The translations under genes were made by a program, and so were the position numbers. Shown here piece by piece: positions 10,821 to 22,513 of a stretch of 64,000 bases of DNA (positions are counted from its first letter, which is position 1; each line of letters opens with the position of its first letter). The notes beneath the pieces were generated by a model. The model ran no database searches. It was not told the origin of the DNA and was given only the letters and a program-made list of their open reading frames with translations. The stretch is taken from NCBI RefSeq assembly GCF_040115645.1, contig NC_089553.1, positions 3,534,001 through 3,598,000 of the forward strand. Direction: 5' to 3'. Origin of the DNA: Euwallacea fornicatus. Taxonomy: Eukaryota; Arthropoda; Insecta; Coleoptera; Curculionidae.

Positions 10821-12035
10821 AATATCGACAATATGACTGCGAAATATCATTTATCAGTGTGTAATGTGCTCAGAAAGTGCTTTTAGATTGACCAAATTTG
10901 CCTAAACGCAGAACCCAGCGGAATTTTCACCAATTGAGCGAGTTTGAGAGAGGCCCAACAGTGGGTCTACGAGAGGTTGGTCGGTCATCTAGGGAAATCG
11001 CCACACGATCGAACCGTAGTATAAGCACTATAGCGAGACGTTTCCAGCAGGGTTTCAAGAAGAGCAAACAGGCAGAAGGAGAGGCACTGGACGATCCCGA
11101 AGAACTGCCGAATGCTAAGATCGTCGCTTTTGAATTGTGGGCTTAAGAGATTCGTCTCGTCGTGGACGCTGAAGGATGAATGGTTTCCTGAGTATGGAAG
11201 GTCCATCCGAACCACTTAATGCTGGATAAGAAATTTTGGCCTGGTTTTCTACCGTCCCCGTCTTGTGCTACCCCTCACCTTAAATTATCGTCAAATCCGA
11301 CTGCAGTGGTGCAGAGAACGGATACGTTGGAATATGGAATGGAATAATATCGTGTTCAGTGATGAATCCACATTCTGTTTGGGTATATGCATAATGGTCG
11401 GGCAAGAATGAGGAGAAGACGGGATGAAAGATGGGGTCCTGAGTTTACTGAGGTATGTCCAACAGACTGTTGGGGTGCTATTGCATGTGGCAGCAAGTCA
11501 CCTTTACTTTTCATTGGAGGCAGTATAACAGCCCAACGATTTATCGAAGAAGTCCTGGAAACTCTTGTTAATCCAGTTTTTCGACAAGACAACGCGCGAC
11601 CACGTGAGGCTTGAGCGACTATGGAGTTGTTTCAACAAAATTCAGTCAATTTGCTACCTTGGCCACTTCGAGCTCCAGACCTCTCACCGATTGAACATGC
11701 ATGGGATATTGCAGGTAGAATTTTGTAGGAGAATTGTAGGACAACTTGCACCATCCCCCACAATGATGGTGGCGCTACGCCATGCTGTCCAGTTAGCCTG
11801 GAGCGAGATGCCCAAGAGGACATCAATCACTTTATTAGATCCGTGCCTAAGCGTGTACAGGAATGTGTGACACCTCGGAGGACCGGCAAATTGTCATTTT
11901 TTCTTTGGTTTTTAACAATTAAATTTGTTTAATTTTTTAACGAAGTATTTGTTTTAGCGTGAGAAAGGCGCACACCAAAAATTACTTAAATAAAACCATT
12001 TTTACGGGGTGTTCTCTTTTCTACGTCACGCAGTG
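10821..12035 (+). mobile_element. Tc1-like element Tc1-D1, 5' truncated
   Basis: The right end (ACGGGGTGTTCTCTTTTCTA, ending CGCAGTG before TA) matches both ends of Tc1-D2 at 35238-36591. The left terminal repeat is missing: similarity to Tc1-D2 begins near 10821 (CAATATG...GCGAAATATCATTTAT), while Tc1-D2 continues about 170 bp further outward. The 3' 750 bp is nearly identical to Tc1-D2 in the opposite orientation, whereas the 5' half is clearly diverged. Confidence 0.85.
10898..11875 (+). pseudogene. Tc1-like transposase relic (Tc1-D1)
   Basis: The N-terminal HTH is visible in LSEFERGPTVGLREVGRSSREIATRSNRS at 10940-11030. After broken linker sequence, the first catalytic region is VFSDESTFC at about 11350-11380 (aspartate in SDE). 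The middle reads MHNGRARMRRRRDERWGPEF and PTDCWGAIACGSKSPLLFI at 11387-11510. The second aspartate lies in FRQDNARP at about 11580, where a frameshift gives REA-stop. The third region, WPLRAPDLSPIEHAWDIAG, lies at about 11665-11720 in another frame, and the tail VGQLAPSPTMMVALRHAVQLAWSEM in a third. All three acidic residues survive, but at least three frame breaks kill the gene. Tc1-D2 shares the same breaks in its C-terminal half. Confidence 0.88.
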
Positions 12036-13280
12036 TATTTATCCATCGTTCAATTATCGCTCGTGATTCTTCTCATTTTCGTAATTAGTGATTAAGGTGC
12101 GTTGCAATTAGCGGAATGAGTCATTTCTCGAATGTCCTGAGTTTTGCTCGAGTGCGAACGGAATCCACGATATGAAACTGGTGTCCCGCGTGGTTTACAT
12201 TGCAAGAGAACGCAGATAAACCAAATTTCAAGTAAAGCATGGCGTCTGCCTCGACTGCACCACGGGGCCAAAATCGAGCACGTTCGCTACACCCACAACA
12301 CGATCTGTATTTAACAATTTTCAAAAAAATATACAGAAAATACGTAATAGAAAAAACTGCCAGTTTAAAAACGCAAACCATTACAGCTCCATAAATATTG
12401 ATATCGGGGCAAGACCATAACCATCATGCAACAAGAACAGAGAAATTACAGCTCAATATTTCAAAGCCAATCCTTATCGAATTGGATTTCTCTAAACACT
12501 TTATCGTGAGTTAGTACCGATATAAACCAGCCCTAATCAAATAAAGAAAACATTAAGCGGTATTTGGCCTTTATTTACTGCACTTTTGCATGAATGACAT
12601 CATTAATCTGCGGTCACTTGCTGCGAATGACCAATAATAGGCAAAATTTAGACTAACTCTTAAAAGGCAAGACACGTTTGTCTGTTCACGCCAGGGATTA
12701 TAATATAAATTTCAGTTGATTCATCACGGCAAACGTGGGAGTTATATATGACAGCGCCTGTGTGGGCCCCCGTAAATTATTAATTTTTGTCGTTGAGCAA
12801 CAATAGATTCAGGTACATGATGATTACCATTTCCGGAAATGATTAAAATCAAGCAAGTCCCCAATCGTTAAACGAGTTTCAAATTTTACCTAGTTTAGAA
12901 GGCAAACCTTGCTAGAGGATACCTGAAGGACATCCTTATCCGAAAGCAAAAATCTAGCACGGACCTTTTCGGGACAGATACCTTGCCTTGACGCCCTGCC
13001 GTCCGCGAGAAGCTCTAATGTGTCCCCTGCGATGAAAGTGCAGGAGCCCCCATGGCGTTTGACCGATCTCAACTGCTCTCTGAAAAGAATTTTGGGATTC
13101 TGCCTCCTGTCAGTACACTGTCCTCTCACCCATCTCTGGGATTCCCCCCTGGGTTCCCTTACTTTCACCCGATTTCCTTCCTTTATTTCTCCAGAAGGAG
13201 TTCCATCAAGGCACCTGTCCGTTGTTCCTTGCTGTCTGCAGTGGGCAGGTTCCCTTATAGGCCTGCCGCATGGTTGCGCA
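12036..13280. other. No recognised gene
   Basis: Ordinary AT-rich DNA up to about 12890. From about 12900 to 13280 the DNA is richer in GC and open on both strands, with frames of more than 100 codons. The longest runs past 13281 into the terminal repeat of the next transposon, so it is not a natural gene end. No domain recognised. Confidence 0.35.
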
Positions 13281-13560
13281 TACAGGGTGTCCATTTGGAA
13301 ACTTGCCACCTCAAATACTCTAAAAAACTGAATATATATGAAAGTACTGAGTTGGGTGGTCTTTCTGGTTGCGGGCGGGAACATTTTCGAGATAGTCTGG
13401 GTAGACTTAATAGGCCCTACCACCACTTGAAAATTTAAAATGGTACCCCCATCGAGTTGCGCCTCATATTAAGGGCAATTAAAAGTACCAAATGTCGATG
13501 TAGCATGAAATTCGATTTGTCAAAGCGTTTTCGAAAAATTAAGGAAAAATTGATATCATG
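13281..13560 (+). repeat. Left long TIR of the 13.3 kb element
   Basis: Inverted partner of about 14820-15136. By eye the two arms agree at roughly 70-75 percent with small gaps, extending inward to the AAGGAAAAATTGATAT region. Confidence 0.8.
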
Positions 13561-13688
13561 ATTTCAGTTATGTACATGAAATAAATATTCGAATTTTGTA
13601 GATTTTTTGAGGCTCCTTTTTGTTTAACAAGTAAATAAATAAACGTTTTTCGTCAAATATATGGTGCAATATTAATATCCTGATTAAC

Positions 13689-14721
13689 GTGGTGTATTCT
13701 GTAGAAGAAGGGATGGAAATTGTTTTAATGTATGGTGCGCATAAGCAACCCCCTCGGCAGACTGCTGGAGCTTTCAACGAGCACCATCCTCACCAAAAAT
13801 GTTTCTCATGTCTACCGGAAGCAACTTCTCAAACGATTTACAAAGACAGGGTCCATATGCAATTTAAAACGAAATCATACGAAAACACTGAATGAGGCTG
13901 CCACAATTGAAGTGTTGGGGCAATTCGTGAGCAAAGCAACTACGTCAATTAGAAAAGTGTCTGGTCAAACTGGAATTTCAATTAGTTCTATTGCAGAAGT
14001 GACGAAAACGCACAAGGTCCACCCGCACAAGATACAAATTCATCAGACACCGGCTGATGATGATCCCGAACGCGCAATTGAGTTTTGTGAAAGCACGACG
14101 ACACTCATTACCTCAAATCTTGATAAAAATGTTTGTTTTTCAGATGAATACACATTTTGTTCAAATGGTTTTATGAACAAACTGAATTGTTGTTGCTGAT
14201 GCAACGAAAATACTCATGTCTTTCGGGAAGGCCATACTCAGGGGCCTCAGAAAGTTCAAATATAGGCTGGAATACTGAGATATACTATAATCGAACCATT
14301 AGTTACCGATGGTAGCATCGATGGTACCTGAATATGTTCCAAGAGTCAATTAACCGTCTTGTAATAGAGGTCATAACAGATCCCAATGGCGATTATCCAC
14401 CGAACGAAAATACGTATTTTGCACTTTCAACATGATGGGGCACCGCCAGATTATGTCATGCCTGTACAACACTGGCCTGACGGTCGATTTCCAGGTACGT
14501 CGATTGGCAGAAGATGGGCAATCGAATGGCCTCCAAGGTCTCCTGATTTTACGCTTCTTGATTTTTTCCTTTGCGGTCATGTTAAATCAGTTGATTATAA
14601 ATTAGATCCTGAAGATACTGATGACCTAAAAAGTAACATGACCGCAGAGTGGCGGGCCATTACCAGAGACACTTCTCAAAGAGCCCAACAAGAATGCGAA
14701 ATAGAATGTATTTGTGTTTAG
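13689..14721 (+). pseudogene. DUF4817-type transposase relic
   Basis: The N-terminus reads VYSVEEGMEIVLMYGAHKQ followed by PPRQTAGAFNEHHPHQ, the DUF4817-like pattern found in arthropod transposases of this group. A second HTH follows at about 13910-14040: a Q-F-V-S-K-A-T-T-S-I-R-K-V-S-G-Q-T-G-I-S segment and the end motif T-K-T-H-K-V-H-P-H-K. The first catalytic region may be NVCFSDEYTFCSNG at 14128-14170. A gap with a stop (about 14200) and scrambled sequence follow. The second site is FQHDGAPPDYVMPVQHW at about 14420, and the third is IEWPPRSPDFTLLDFFLCGHVKS at about 14520-14590, with the aspartate in LLDFF. The C-terminal helix ends in QQECEIECICV. About 340 residues would be expected; at least two frameshifts are present. 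Confidence 0.85.
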
Positions 14722-14819
14722 TACAAAATAGAAATCAACTTTCTAGTGATTTAAATTGCAGGTCTAAAAACATTATTTCTAGATATTTGCTACGGGCAAG
14801 TTGATGTTTTTAACGCCAT

Positions 14820-15136
14820 TGATAAGTAAAATTAAGTCGACTTTTCCTTAGTTTTTCCTTGATTTTCCGAAACTACTTTGACAAATCGAGTCTCTTCATG
14901 CACCGATGATTTGTACTTTTTATTACCTTTAACATGAGGTACAACTTGAGGGGGGGGCACTTAAAATTTTCAAGCGGGGCAGGCAGGGTGACAGAGGGTG
15001 ACAATTAGGTTTAAGCAGGTACTGCTAAACGTGTTTTTCCTCGCAACCTGGAAGACCATCTAACTCAGTACTTTCCAATGTATCTCCCTTCTTACGATAT
15101 TTGCGGCGGTAAGTTTTCAAATGAGCACACCGCATG
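14820..15136 (-). repeat. Right long TIR of the 13.3 kb element
   Basis: Reverse complement tracks 13281-13560. A G run at 14950-14957 and short extra sequence near 14985-15010 make it slightly longer than the left arm. Confidence 0.8.
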
Positions 15137-16559
15137 TTTCGTCAAAGGAGCCAAAGCGGTCAAGGCAGTACGCGGTGGTGAAATAGCGGGGCCCTAAAAA
15201 TGTTCCAGATTGTTCCAGATTATAGGCTTAAGGTTATTCCTCCATGTGCATTTAAGCCATAATAACTTGTTCCGTCGAATCCTCATTTGTGTTATCAACA
15301 TCTCTCAATAACGCACCGTATCGGCTCAACGTGGCACGGACGGTCATAAACAAGTCTTCGCCTTAACGCTATCAAGTTGACCGTTTCAATTGTTAAAATC
15401 GCCTTTTTGCTATCTGGTACGTCTGGTACGTTTAATTTAAAGGCCCATAACGCTTCGGAGTCAATACAATAAAAGCAGTATGGTATAATGAGAATTAATG
15501 TGCCTCCGTTGGGTTTTGTCCAAGGATAATCTCTTGTTTGGAAATGTGGAGTAATTGTTGCGGTTTCGTAACACACGAAAAGGTTATGAATACTCTTATC
15601 GCGAGCGTGCGTTAGGTCGCTAGTTTTCAATCGCTAGGCACTAGACACAATTTTTAGATCGACAATTTCGACTAAGTTACATATTCACGCGGACGTCGGC
15701 GCGATTCATTGGAGTGTTGTTGAGGGATTCCCCAGAGTGAATACGGTTTGGCTCAACCAAATCCAAGGCGTGTGAAACTTTAACTTTTGTAGTCCTAACG
15801 GTCCGAAGTCTTTGTCCGGTCTCAAACTAATTTCCGAAGCTCGATGGACGGACGCGATGACGTAAATCAAAAGGGAAGATATTATTTATATTGGGTGTTC
15901 AGCACAGAGTTGTTTCAGTTAAAAAAATTATCTACATTTCGGTACGTACGTCCCCCTTATAATTTTCTCGGTCGGTAATATACCGTTCTGGAATACCGTT
16001 CCACACAAAATTTCTTAATATATCATTTAAAAATGTCGGCAGATGAAGATATTCCCGAGGATAAAACGTAAATTTATGCACAAATAAATAAAACAATTTG
16101 CGGAATTTTCGGATAATTTAGTGTGTTCTTTCCGATGGCCAGGCATGCGTGTATATTATCCTAAATTTAATTTATTGGCCGTGCACGCCGTTTTATGTAA
16201 TAAATTTATTTTTCCTAAGATAAAACGAATACAGGTACCGAAGTACCGGCCTGAAAAATCTACGAATCTTCGAGGCATTTGCATAAAAAGTATTCTTCTT
16301 TCTCAGCTGGGCATGCTTTATTTTCCATCTCGTGGTTCCTAATAGCTGTTCCTAGGGCGTTATCTTTTCTTAAATATGTGACGCAGTCTTTAAGTTTGTT
16401 CTTTATTAAGCTTCCGTACGAGGGAAATGTTTTTAGTTTAATGTACATGTAGGTAGATATAACTTTTAGCTTTTTAACATAATAAGCGTATAAAAGTTGT
16501 AAATAAAAGTGGCCGTTGCTGCACGATAACAATACGTTAAATCAGCTTACTTAAATTAG
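15137..16559. other. No recognised gene
   Basis: A 111-codon open frame on the minus strand at 15295-15630 has mixed composition, but I see no domain and no clear splice sites. The remainder is AT-rich and featureless to my reading. Confidence 0.35.
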
Positions 16560-17688
16560 CATACGAGGACGGTCCCAAAAGTGCCCGACATGTTAAAAAT
16601 TTTCCTACTCGACAAGGAGCTAACGGCAGAAAGCTTACGCCTAAAGCTGCTTTGCGTTTGTTTTTCGGTCCTTTTCGCCGAACGCTTTTAGAGATTCTGC
16701 GAACGCGGAAAGAATTAGTAATCGATACGTGACTCAGTACTTTCATCGGAAAGGTCTTGGTCCATCCGACATCAAAGCGCAGAGCTCAAACGCGATCGTG
16801 CGAGCTGCCAAGGCGAACTCCGCAACGCTCGGCCCGATGACACTCCAGATCTGACCACTCCAGATTTTGTGGCGAAGACCTACAAAACTGTACTGGAAGA
16901 TGGGAATTTCGGAAAGTGCTGCACATCGCATTTTGGACATGAGAGAATCGCGCGCAAGATGGCTGCCGCGATCACTCACACACTTGAAGAGAAACAGCGT
17001 CGCGAGGATGTTTCAAGGGAGTGTTTGGTAAAGTTTCCCGGCAGTAAAGTCGAGTTTTTGTGTCGATTCGTGCCCATGGACGAAACGTGGGTCGCCCCTT
17101 TCACGTCTGAGCGGAGAGAGCAGTCGAAACAATGGTCTCAAAGGGGAGAATCGGCTCCGAACGAGGCGAATACCGTTCCATCTGCGGCTAAGTTGATGAC
17201 GTCAGTTTTTTTGGGATGCACATTAGATCATTTTCATTCGGCTATTTCCCTAGAAAAACAACAATAAAGGAGGCATATCGCACAAATTTATTGCACCGCC
17301 TGAGCGAAGAAATCGAAAAAAAGCGACCGCTTTTAGCGAAAAAGAAATTCTTGTTTAATCTAGATAGAGCACCACTCCCCACTTCCGTGATCGCGATGAC
17401 CAAAATCAATCAACTTGGTTTCGAACTTTTTGCTCGCCCTCCCCGTTCGCCAGATTTAGCCCCACCAGATTATTTTCTACATCCAAACCTGAAAAAACTA
17501 CTCGGCGGAAAGTAATTTGCCAACAACGAAGGGGTAGAGCCTAAGCTTGGTGTCTATTTTGAAATCTTCGAAGCTTCTTACCACAAACAGGGCAAGTTTC
17601 TCAATCTTAAAGGAGACTCTGTTGAAGAATAATACCAGATTTTCTAGTCTCCAAGTGTCACATCGGGTACGTCTGGGACTGTCCTCCT
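16560..17688 (+). mobile_element. Mariner-type element MarA-2 (dead)
   Basis: The left end ACGAGGACGGTCCCAAAAGT and the right end GTCTGGGACTGTCCTCCT (inverted) bound about 1.13 kb. Both ends agree with MarA-1 and MarA-3. The plus strand encodes a broken mariner transposase. A TA dinucleotide precedes the left end, as expected for a mariner target site. Confidence 0.88.
16869..17515 (+). pseudogene. Mariner transposase relic (MarA-2)
   Basis: About 16980-17270 gives the region around the first catalytic aspartate: EFLCRFVPMDETWVAPFTSERREQSKQW, then SAPNEANTVPSAAKLMTSVF. A frame change leads to 17216-17515 with NLLHRLSEEIEKKRPLLAKKKFLFNLDRAP (second aspartate in NLD, normally Q-D-N) and INQLGFELFARPPRSPDLAPPDYFLHPNLKKLLGGK, keeping the third aspartate in PPDYF. 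The three catalytic aspartates survive across two frames. The HTH half at 16620-16870 is badly damaged. It is the best preserved of the four MarA copies and is still clearly inactive. Confidence 0.88.
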
Positions 17689-19924
17689 AAAACTTATGAT
17701 TGTAGCGGCCAACTTTTCATACAGAAGACTAAGGAGAAACATTAACGAGTCAGTTGCTTACATTATTTACATTTCTTTTCAATTTTCATACACATGTTGG
17801 AACACGTTAAAGAATGAAATGACTCGTGTGAGAGGTTGAGCGAAAGCGTCAGCAGATATCACGCTTTACATTAGCTACAAAGCTGCCCACTGCTGAATGC
17901 GAGCTGATGCAAAATTATTGCAAAGTTTCATCAATAGTCAAATGATACTTCTATTTTTGCTCTCTCTGTTTCTGGTGGCGTTTTCGTGTTCTTCGGACCT
18001 GTCCTGTTCGTCATGAGCAGCTTTCGCTCTTCTTGCATGAAAGAAATAAACGCGGCATTGCCGCTTTATGCTGGCTTCTCGTCACTGGGACAATCATGGA
18101 ATATTCGGTAAACAAGCACTTAGAGAGTTCACCATTGGAATCGCACTTCGGACAATAATTGTTACGATCTCGATGTTCGAATGGCTTAAATGTACCGGCT
18201 TTCAACGGAACACTATTTGTTAATTCGATAAGCAAACAACAAACTTGTCAACTAAGAGTTCACTAATAAGTACCTATTTCGTTTCTAAACAGTTTAATAT
18301 CGCTTAGTACAATTGCTCCGTTCTTCTAACTCTACTGGACGTGGAGTGGCACCCTACTTAACAACAGTTCCTTTATATACTTCGAATTCCATGATTAGAA
18401 GACAATTTTGTTAGAAACGTGCAAATATTAACATAAGAAAATGTACGTCGAGGCATTGCTGCGACAGACCCTCCGTTGTTCTCTCTGCTTTATCTGCCGC
18501 CCACCGTAACAATATTATCTTTCGTAATATCGTACTAATCACTAAAATTTTTCCAGCGCCAATTTAGGAGGACTTTAAAAACGGTCATAATAGCGAAGGA
18601 GATTTAGGTTAATTGGCAGATTTTCGTAATAGTTATAATAATTATAATTAATCCAAGAGCGAAATAATGGCGGCGGATTAAAAAGGGAAAACGATTTGCC
18701 AAATACGGCGCCTGCAGTTCCTGCGCCAAATCAATTAGAACGTTTAGTAATTACGACCTAAAATGGCTTTATTTGATTAAGTTCAATTCGTGGGTTCGGT
18801 CGTGACTTATACGCGTCAAAGAGATGATCTCTTCATGGGCCGAAACGCGGTCGTAGACCAAATAAAGAGACAAAAATCGGAGAAATTACAGGCCTAGACG
18901 ACGATAAAATGCCCGATTTAATATTCCGACGAGGTATTTAAAAAACCTTTAAGAGAGATTTTGAGTTTACTACTTAAGAATATAAAAAATCACCCATTGT
19001 TTGAGGGAACAGTGAATAGGATCCGTTTTATTGCTCGAGCATTGTTTAAGGCCTTGTAAATGATCTTACGAAATAGCGCTCCTTTTTACATATCACCGTT
19101 CATTATTACAATGTCTTCAGAAGCTCATAAAATAAATTATTCCATAACATGCCTCCGACTGCCTTTTTTTCCTCGGCAGCGTCTTTCGTGAGTTTCGTAG
19201 TTGACTTGCGTCAATTAATTTATTTGAAAATAATTTAAAACTAGTTTATCTGGCTTAGCTAAGCGACCTAGCAAGGAAAACACTGAAAGCTAACTAATTG
19301 GGCTTATAAAGATTCCTACTTAAAATAGTTGACGCTTCTTGAAAAGGTTAATAATTTATTGAACGTAACACGGTAAAGCCGTCCAATAATCTTATAATTC
19401 CTGGTAATTAATTAAATTCGAAATCGCTTTAAGAATGCTTCTGAAGATCCGAAAAGGAGAACTAATGCGGTATTTTTCGGTAGCACTTACTTACCGTGCC
19501 GCCAAAGTACTTAAGTGCTATGCCGTATAGTACAAGATCTACATACGCTCAATATTTCTTTTTTCACCTTTATTAATTTTTTCAATTAATTAATGATCGA
19601 GCGAGGGAATTTGGGATGCTTCCGGCTCTATAATTCCATTAGCAGTTATAGATTTGTTCCGACCGATAATTAGCCCAATTTCGTATCGGGTTACGTTCAC
19701 ACTTCGTCAAGCCGGTGTGATATTTCACACTGATACATAGAGCGAGGTCGCTGAAGAGACCGAACCGCTCTTCCTCTTGCCCCCTCACGCTTCACCACCA
19801 TGTGCCCGATTTCGCAGTTTAGATCGATTGACGTCTCCGTCCGAACTCCATCCATATCGCCTCAAAACTTCATATCTCATCGAGGTAACTCCTTGCCAAC
19901 ATGGTAGCGGCAGTGCCCGACCAG
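17689..19924. other. No recognised gene; AT-rich block
   Basis: A minus-strand frame at 18011-18235 contains a single C-P-K-C-D with a later C, too little for a zinc-finger call. The stretch 18500-19700 is unusually rich in TAATTA cores and poor in open frames, as expected for intergenic or intronic regulatory DNA; function is unproven. No transposon ends seen. Confidence 0.35.
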
Positions 19925-21118
19925 ATATGCTGGATGGTGACTTTTTGGTTAAAAATTTGTCTATATTACAAAGACTTAACCTCAAGGAGCTTATAGCTGA
20001 AGTTTCAGGGTGCTGCGTTGACTTCTGCTTGCCTCAGAGTCGTTTTCGTCGAACGCTTTTAGAGATTTGTGAACATGGAAAATATCGGTCGTCGATACGT
20101 GATTCGATACCTTCATATGAAAGGTTTGTCCAACATTAAAGCAATGTCAGATTCTGCTCTGGGAGAATATGGTCCTTCATTATCGACTCTAAAATATAGA
20201 GTGGGAGATTTTAACGCAGCTGCCAAGACGGACCCCGCAATGGCCGGCCCGATGACGCTCCATATCTGACCACTCCAGATTTTTGTAGTGAAAATCTACA
20301 AAACTGTACTGAAAGATGGGTATTTCAGAAAGTATTATACTTTTGATCTAACAGTAGGATACGAGAAAGCTGTAGGCAAGGTAGGTGATGCGATTATTTA
20401 GAACTGAACGGAAACAGCGTCGCGAGGATGTTTCAGGGGAGTGTTTGGTAAAGTTTCCCGGCAGTAAAGTCGAGTTTTTGTGTCGATTCGTGCCCATGGA
20501 TGAAACGTGGGTCGCTCCTTTCACATTTGAGAGGAAAGAGCGCTCAAAACAGTGAACTCAAAGGGGAGAAGCGGATCCGAAGACGGCGAACACCGTTTCA
20601 TCTGCAAGAAAGTTGATGACGTCAGTTATTTGGGATGCACATTAGATCATTTTTATCGGCTATTTCCATGAGGGAAAAACAAGGAACGGAGCATGTTATA
20701 TAAATTTATTGCACCGTTTGAGGGGAAAAAAATGACGAAGGAGCGACTGTGTTTGGTGAAAAATAGAGTCCGGTCTCATCAAGACAATGCACCCGACCAC
20801 GCTTCTATCATCACAATGGTCAAAATCAATCAATTTGGTTTCGAATTGCGTCCTCGTCCGCCCTATTCGCCAGATTCAGCCTCTTCAGATTTATCCATTT
20901 CCAAACTGGAAAAAATAGCTCGGTGGAAAGAGACTTGCCAACGACGAAGGGGTAGGGCCCGAGCTTGATGCCTATTTCGAAACCTTCGGAGCTTCTTACT
21001 CTAGCCCGAGAACGAAAACCATAGAAAATCGCTAGGACAGGTATGTCAATCTGAACGGTAACAACGTTGAGAAATCGTTCTTTAGGTCTTCTTGGATACT
21101 TCTGGGACTATCCTCGTA
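19925..21118 (+). mobile_element. Mariner-type element MarA-3 (dead)
   Basis: The right end ACTTCTGGGACTATCCTCGT at 21098-21117 matches MarA-1 and MarA-2. The left terminal repeat is eroded near 19925-19945, but sequence from AAGGAGCT at about 19983 onward aligns with MarA-2 from 16614, so the left limit is inferred. Confidence 0.82.
20041..20970 (+). pseudogene. Mariner transposase relic (MarA-3)
   Basis: The start is clear: MENIGRRYVIRYLHMKGLS at 20072, followed by a recognisable mariner HTH and linker (YGPSLSTLKYRVGDF). The first catalytic region reads VPMDETWVAPFTFERKERSKQ at about 20490-20550, then a stop. SHQDNAPDHASIITMVKINQFGFEL at 20775-20850 holds the second aspartate, and the third region is altered to RPPYSPDSASSDLSISKLEK. 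The KIARWKE tail follows. Several frameshifts and stops separate the pieces. It keeps the N-terminus that the other MarA copies have lost. Confidence 0.87.
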
Positions 21119-21547
21119 TATGGCAAGAGAAATACAAGTTTTAAACCTGTTCAATAGGCTACAGTTAACCTGAATTCTATTGTTTGCGAGTTATCGTGGA
21201 AAGTGCACCCAAAGATTCCACGCGAACCGGTTTTTTTAAATCGGAATTCGGACAGGAATTTGTGAGTAGATGGATTGAATACCTCCTTATACCCACAGAT
21301 TGTATTAAGGCGGTGCTGAAGGTTGCTACCACACAGACCTTCAAATAATTAGCATCGAAGACGTTAAGACATCATGGAATTCTCTTATTGGAATCTGGGC
21401 AATTGCTGAACCGTCTGGAAGTAGCCAGAAAGTCCACTATGAATAAAAACCCTCTGCAAGCAAGCTTTTGCTGCGACTTTACGTTTAATACTCTATTAAG
21501 ATTAATGATATGGCGAAACATTTTTTTTTTTTAATTTAAATATTTAC
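21119..21547. other. 3' flank of coiled-coil gene; no other gene seen
   Basis: Contains a T run at 21522-21533 which, read on the minus strand, is an A-rich tract about 25 bases after the stop codon of the neighbouring gene. It could be part of a 3' UTR or the tail of a retrocopy. Confidence 0.35.
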
Positions 21548-22171
21548 TTATCTAATCCTTTGAGAGATTTGGTAAATGAATTTCGGACATTCCTTTTGTA
21601 CTTTGGTTTTAATTAACAGCGATTTAAAGTTCTGTTTCAAGCTGCTTTTTGGTTTCTCCTTTCGAATCAGGACAGGAGACGCTTGCTCCTTTAGTTTCGC
21701 ACATTCTTCATTTAAAGAATTAATGATCCCTTCGTTCTCCAAAGCTTGGACCATCAGAGCTTCATACATTCGGTCGTAGTGCTCGATTACTTCTTGCGCC
21801 TTCTCATACCTTTTCATCAAATCCTTGTAAAACATCTGAATTTCCTGTTTTTTTCGCAGAAATTGCAGACTCTCCAGCTCATGTTCATTCGCTATGTTCA
21901 TACTCGTCCGAGGACCTAACCGAATCGCTAAGTCCCGATTTCTGGTCTCAAGTTCAGTGATTTGCTGGTCTAAATCGTTAATTTCCTCCTTGATGTTCTT
22001 CAGAAGGACGTGGATTTCCTGCACCCACTTGCGATATTTGTTGATTTCGAGATGTTTGGACAAGAGGTTTTTCGGTTCCGGTTTCTGCAATTTGTTTTGG
22101 GAATTGAGTGCCATTAACGGTAACAAATATTTAGTTACCTTAAGGAGAATTATAAGATAAAATAGTTTCAT
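21548..22171 (-). CDS. Coiled-coil protein, function unknown
   Basis: One of only two frames that look like host protein. From the ATG at 22171 it gives 207 residues. A second ATG at 22114 gives 188 and drops a 19-residue hydrophobic lead (MKLFYLIILLKVTKYLLPL) that may be signal-like or merely AT-rich leader. From the second Met on, the protein is rich in Glu, Lys, Leu and Gln with heptad-like spacing over most of its length (for example LLKNIKEEINDLDQQITELE and LRKKQEIQMFYKDLMKRYEK), then a basic tail (SSLKQNFKSLLIKTKVQ). This composition indicates a long alpha-helical coiled coil. I do not recognise the family; cytoskeletal or axonemal coiled-coil proteins look like this, but that is a guess. 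The frame is uninterrupted and unlike any transposon here. It could be a single-exon gene, a last exon or a retrocopy, since an A-rich stretch follows the stop. Confidence 0.6.
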   Translation of the reverse strand: MKLFYLIILLKVTKYLLPLMALNSQNKLQKPEPKNLLSKHLEINKYRKWVQEIHVLLKNIKEEINDLDQQITELETRNRDLAIRLGPRTSMNIANEHELESLQFLRKKQEIQMFYKDLMKRYEKAQEVIEHYDRMYEALMVQALENEGIINSLNEECAKLKEQASPVLIRKEKPKSSLKQNFKSLLIKTKVQKECPKFIYQISQRIR

Positions 22172-22513
22172 AATCAAATAAACATAAAATGCAATTTTGA
22201 AATTTTTCTCAAAAGTGCTGACAGGAAACTTCGATTAAATGTGACGCTTGACAGTTTTTAGGTTTACAAACGGCCTATTTAGGTACCTGTTCATGGAGAT
22301 TTTACCTTATTTCGGGGCTTTTTGGATAAGCAGAGTCAGCAGGAAATGACCACATTCAGTTAACGAACTTGCTCTGCATGTAACTGGCCACGTTGCGGTG
22401 AAATGGCCAGTTTTGAAAAACTATCCGACAATGTTGGATTATCACTAGTACCTCCGTGGTAAAAATGAAATGAGGTTAATATAATAATAATTTCAATTTA
22501 GCCACCGGTAATC
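22172..22513. promoter_or_regulatory. Possible divergent promoter between the two host-type genes
   Basis: The coiled-coil frame runs left and the 22514 frame runs right from this 340 bp gap, so transcription of both would start here if both are genes. I see no convincing TATA box or other core element for either direction. The assignment rests on geometry only. Confidence 0.25.

Larger units (their letters stand above)
13281..15136 (+). mobile_element. DUF4817-type IS630/mariner element with long TIRs
   Basis: Starts TACAGGGTGTCCATTTGGAA. The reverse complement of the right end (CATGCGGTGTGCTCATTTGA) follows it closely for at least 250 bp. Shared landmarks are GAAAGTACTGAGTT, the TGGTCTT-GGTTGCG block, CTTGAAAATTT, CGATTTGTCAAAG and AAAATCAAGGAAAAA-type sequence at the inner edge. 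Total length is about 1.86 kb with a single transposase relic between the arms. IS630-Tc1-mariner elements more usually have TIRs below 100 bp, so the long arms are notable. Other elements here (24.1, 49.5, 51.8 and 54.9 kb) share the plan. Confidence 0.85.

Noticed and set aside
12890..13426. 178-codon minus-strand frame, one of the longest in the window
   Set aside because: It starts inside the left terminal repeat of the 13281 transposon and crosses its edge; the opposite strand is open over the same interval, and no domain is visible.
15295..15630. 111-codon minus-strand frame with mixed composition
   Set aside because: No domain, no homologous copy in the window, and no convincing splice sites; length alone is not enough in 64 kb.
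18011..18235. Frame with C-P-K-C-D and one later Cys, zinc-finger-like
   Set aside because: The cysteine and histidine spacing fits no finger class, and no second finger or other domain follows.
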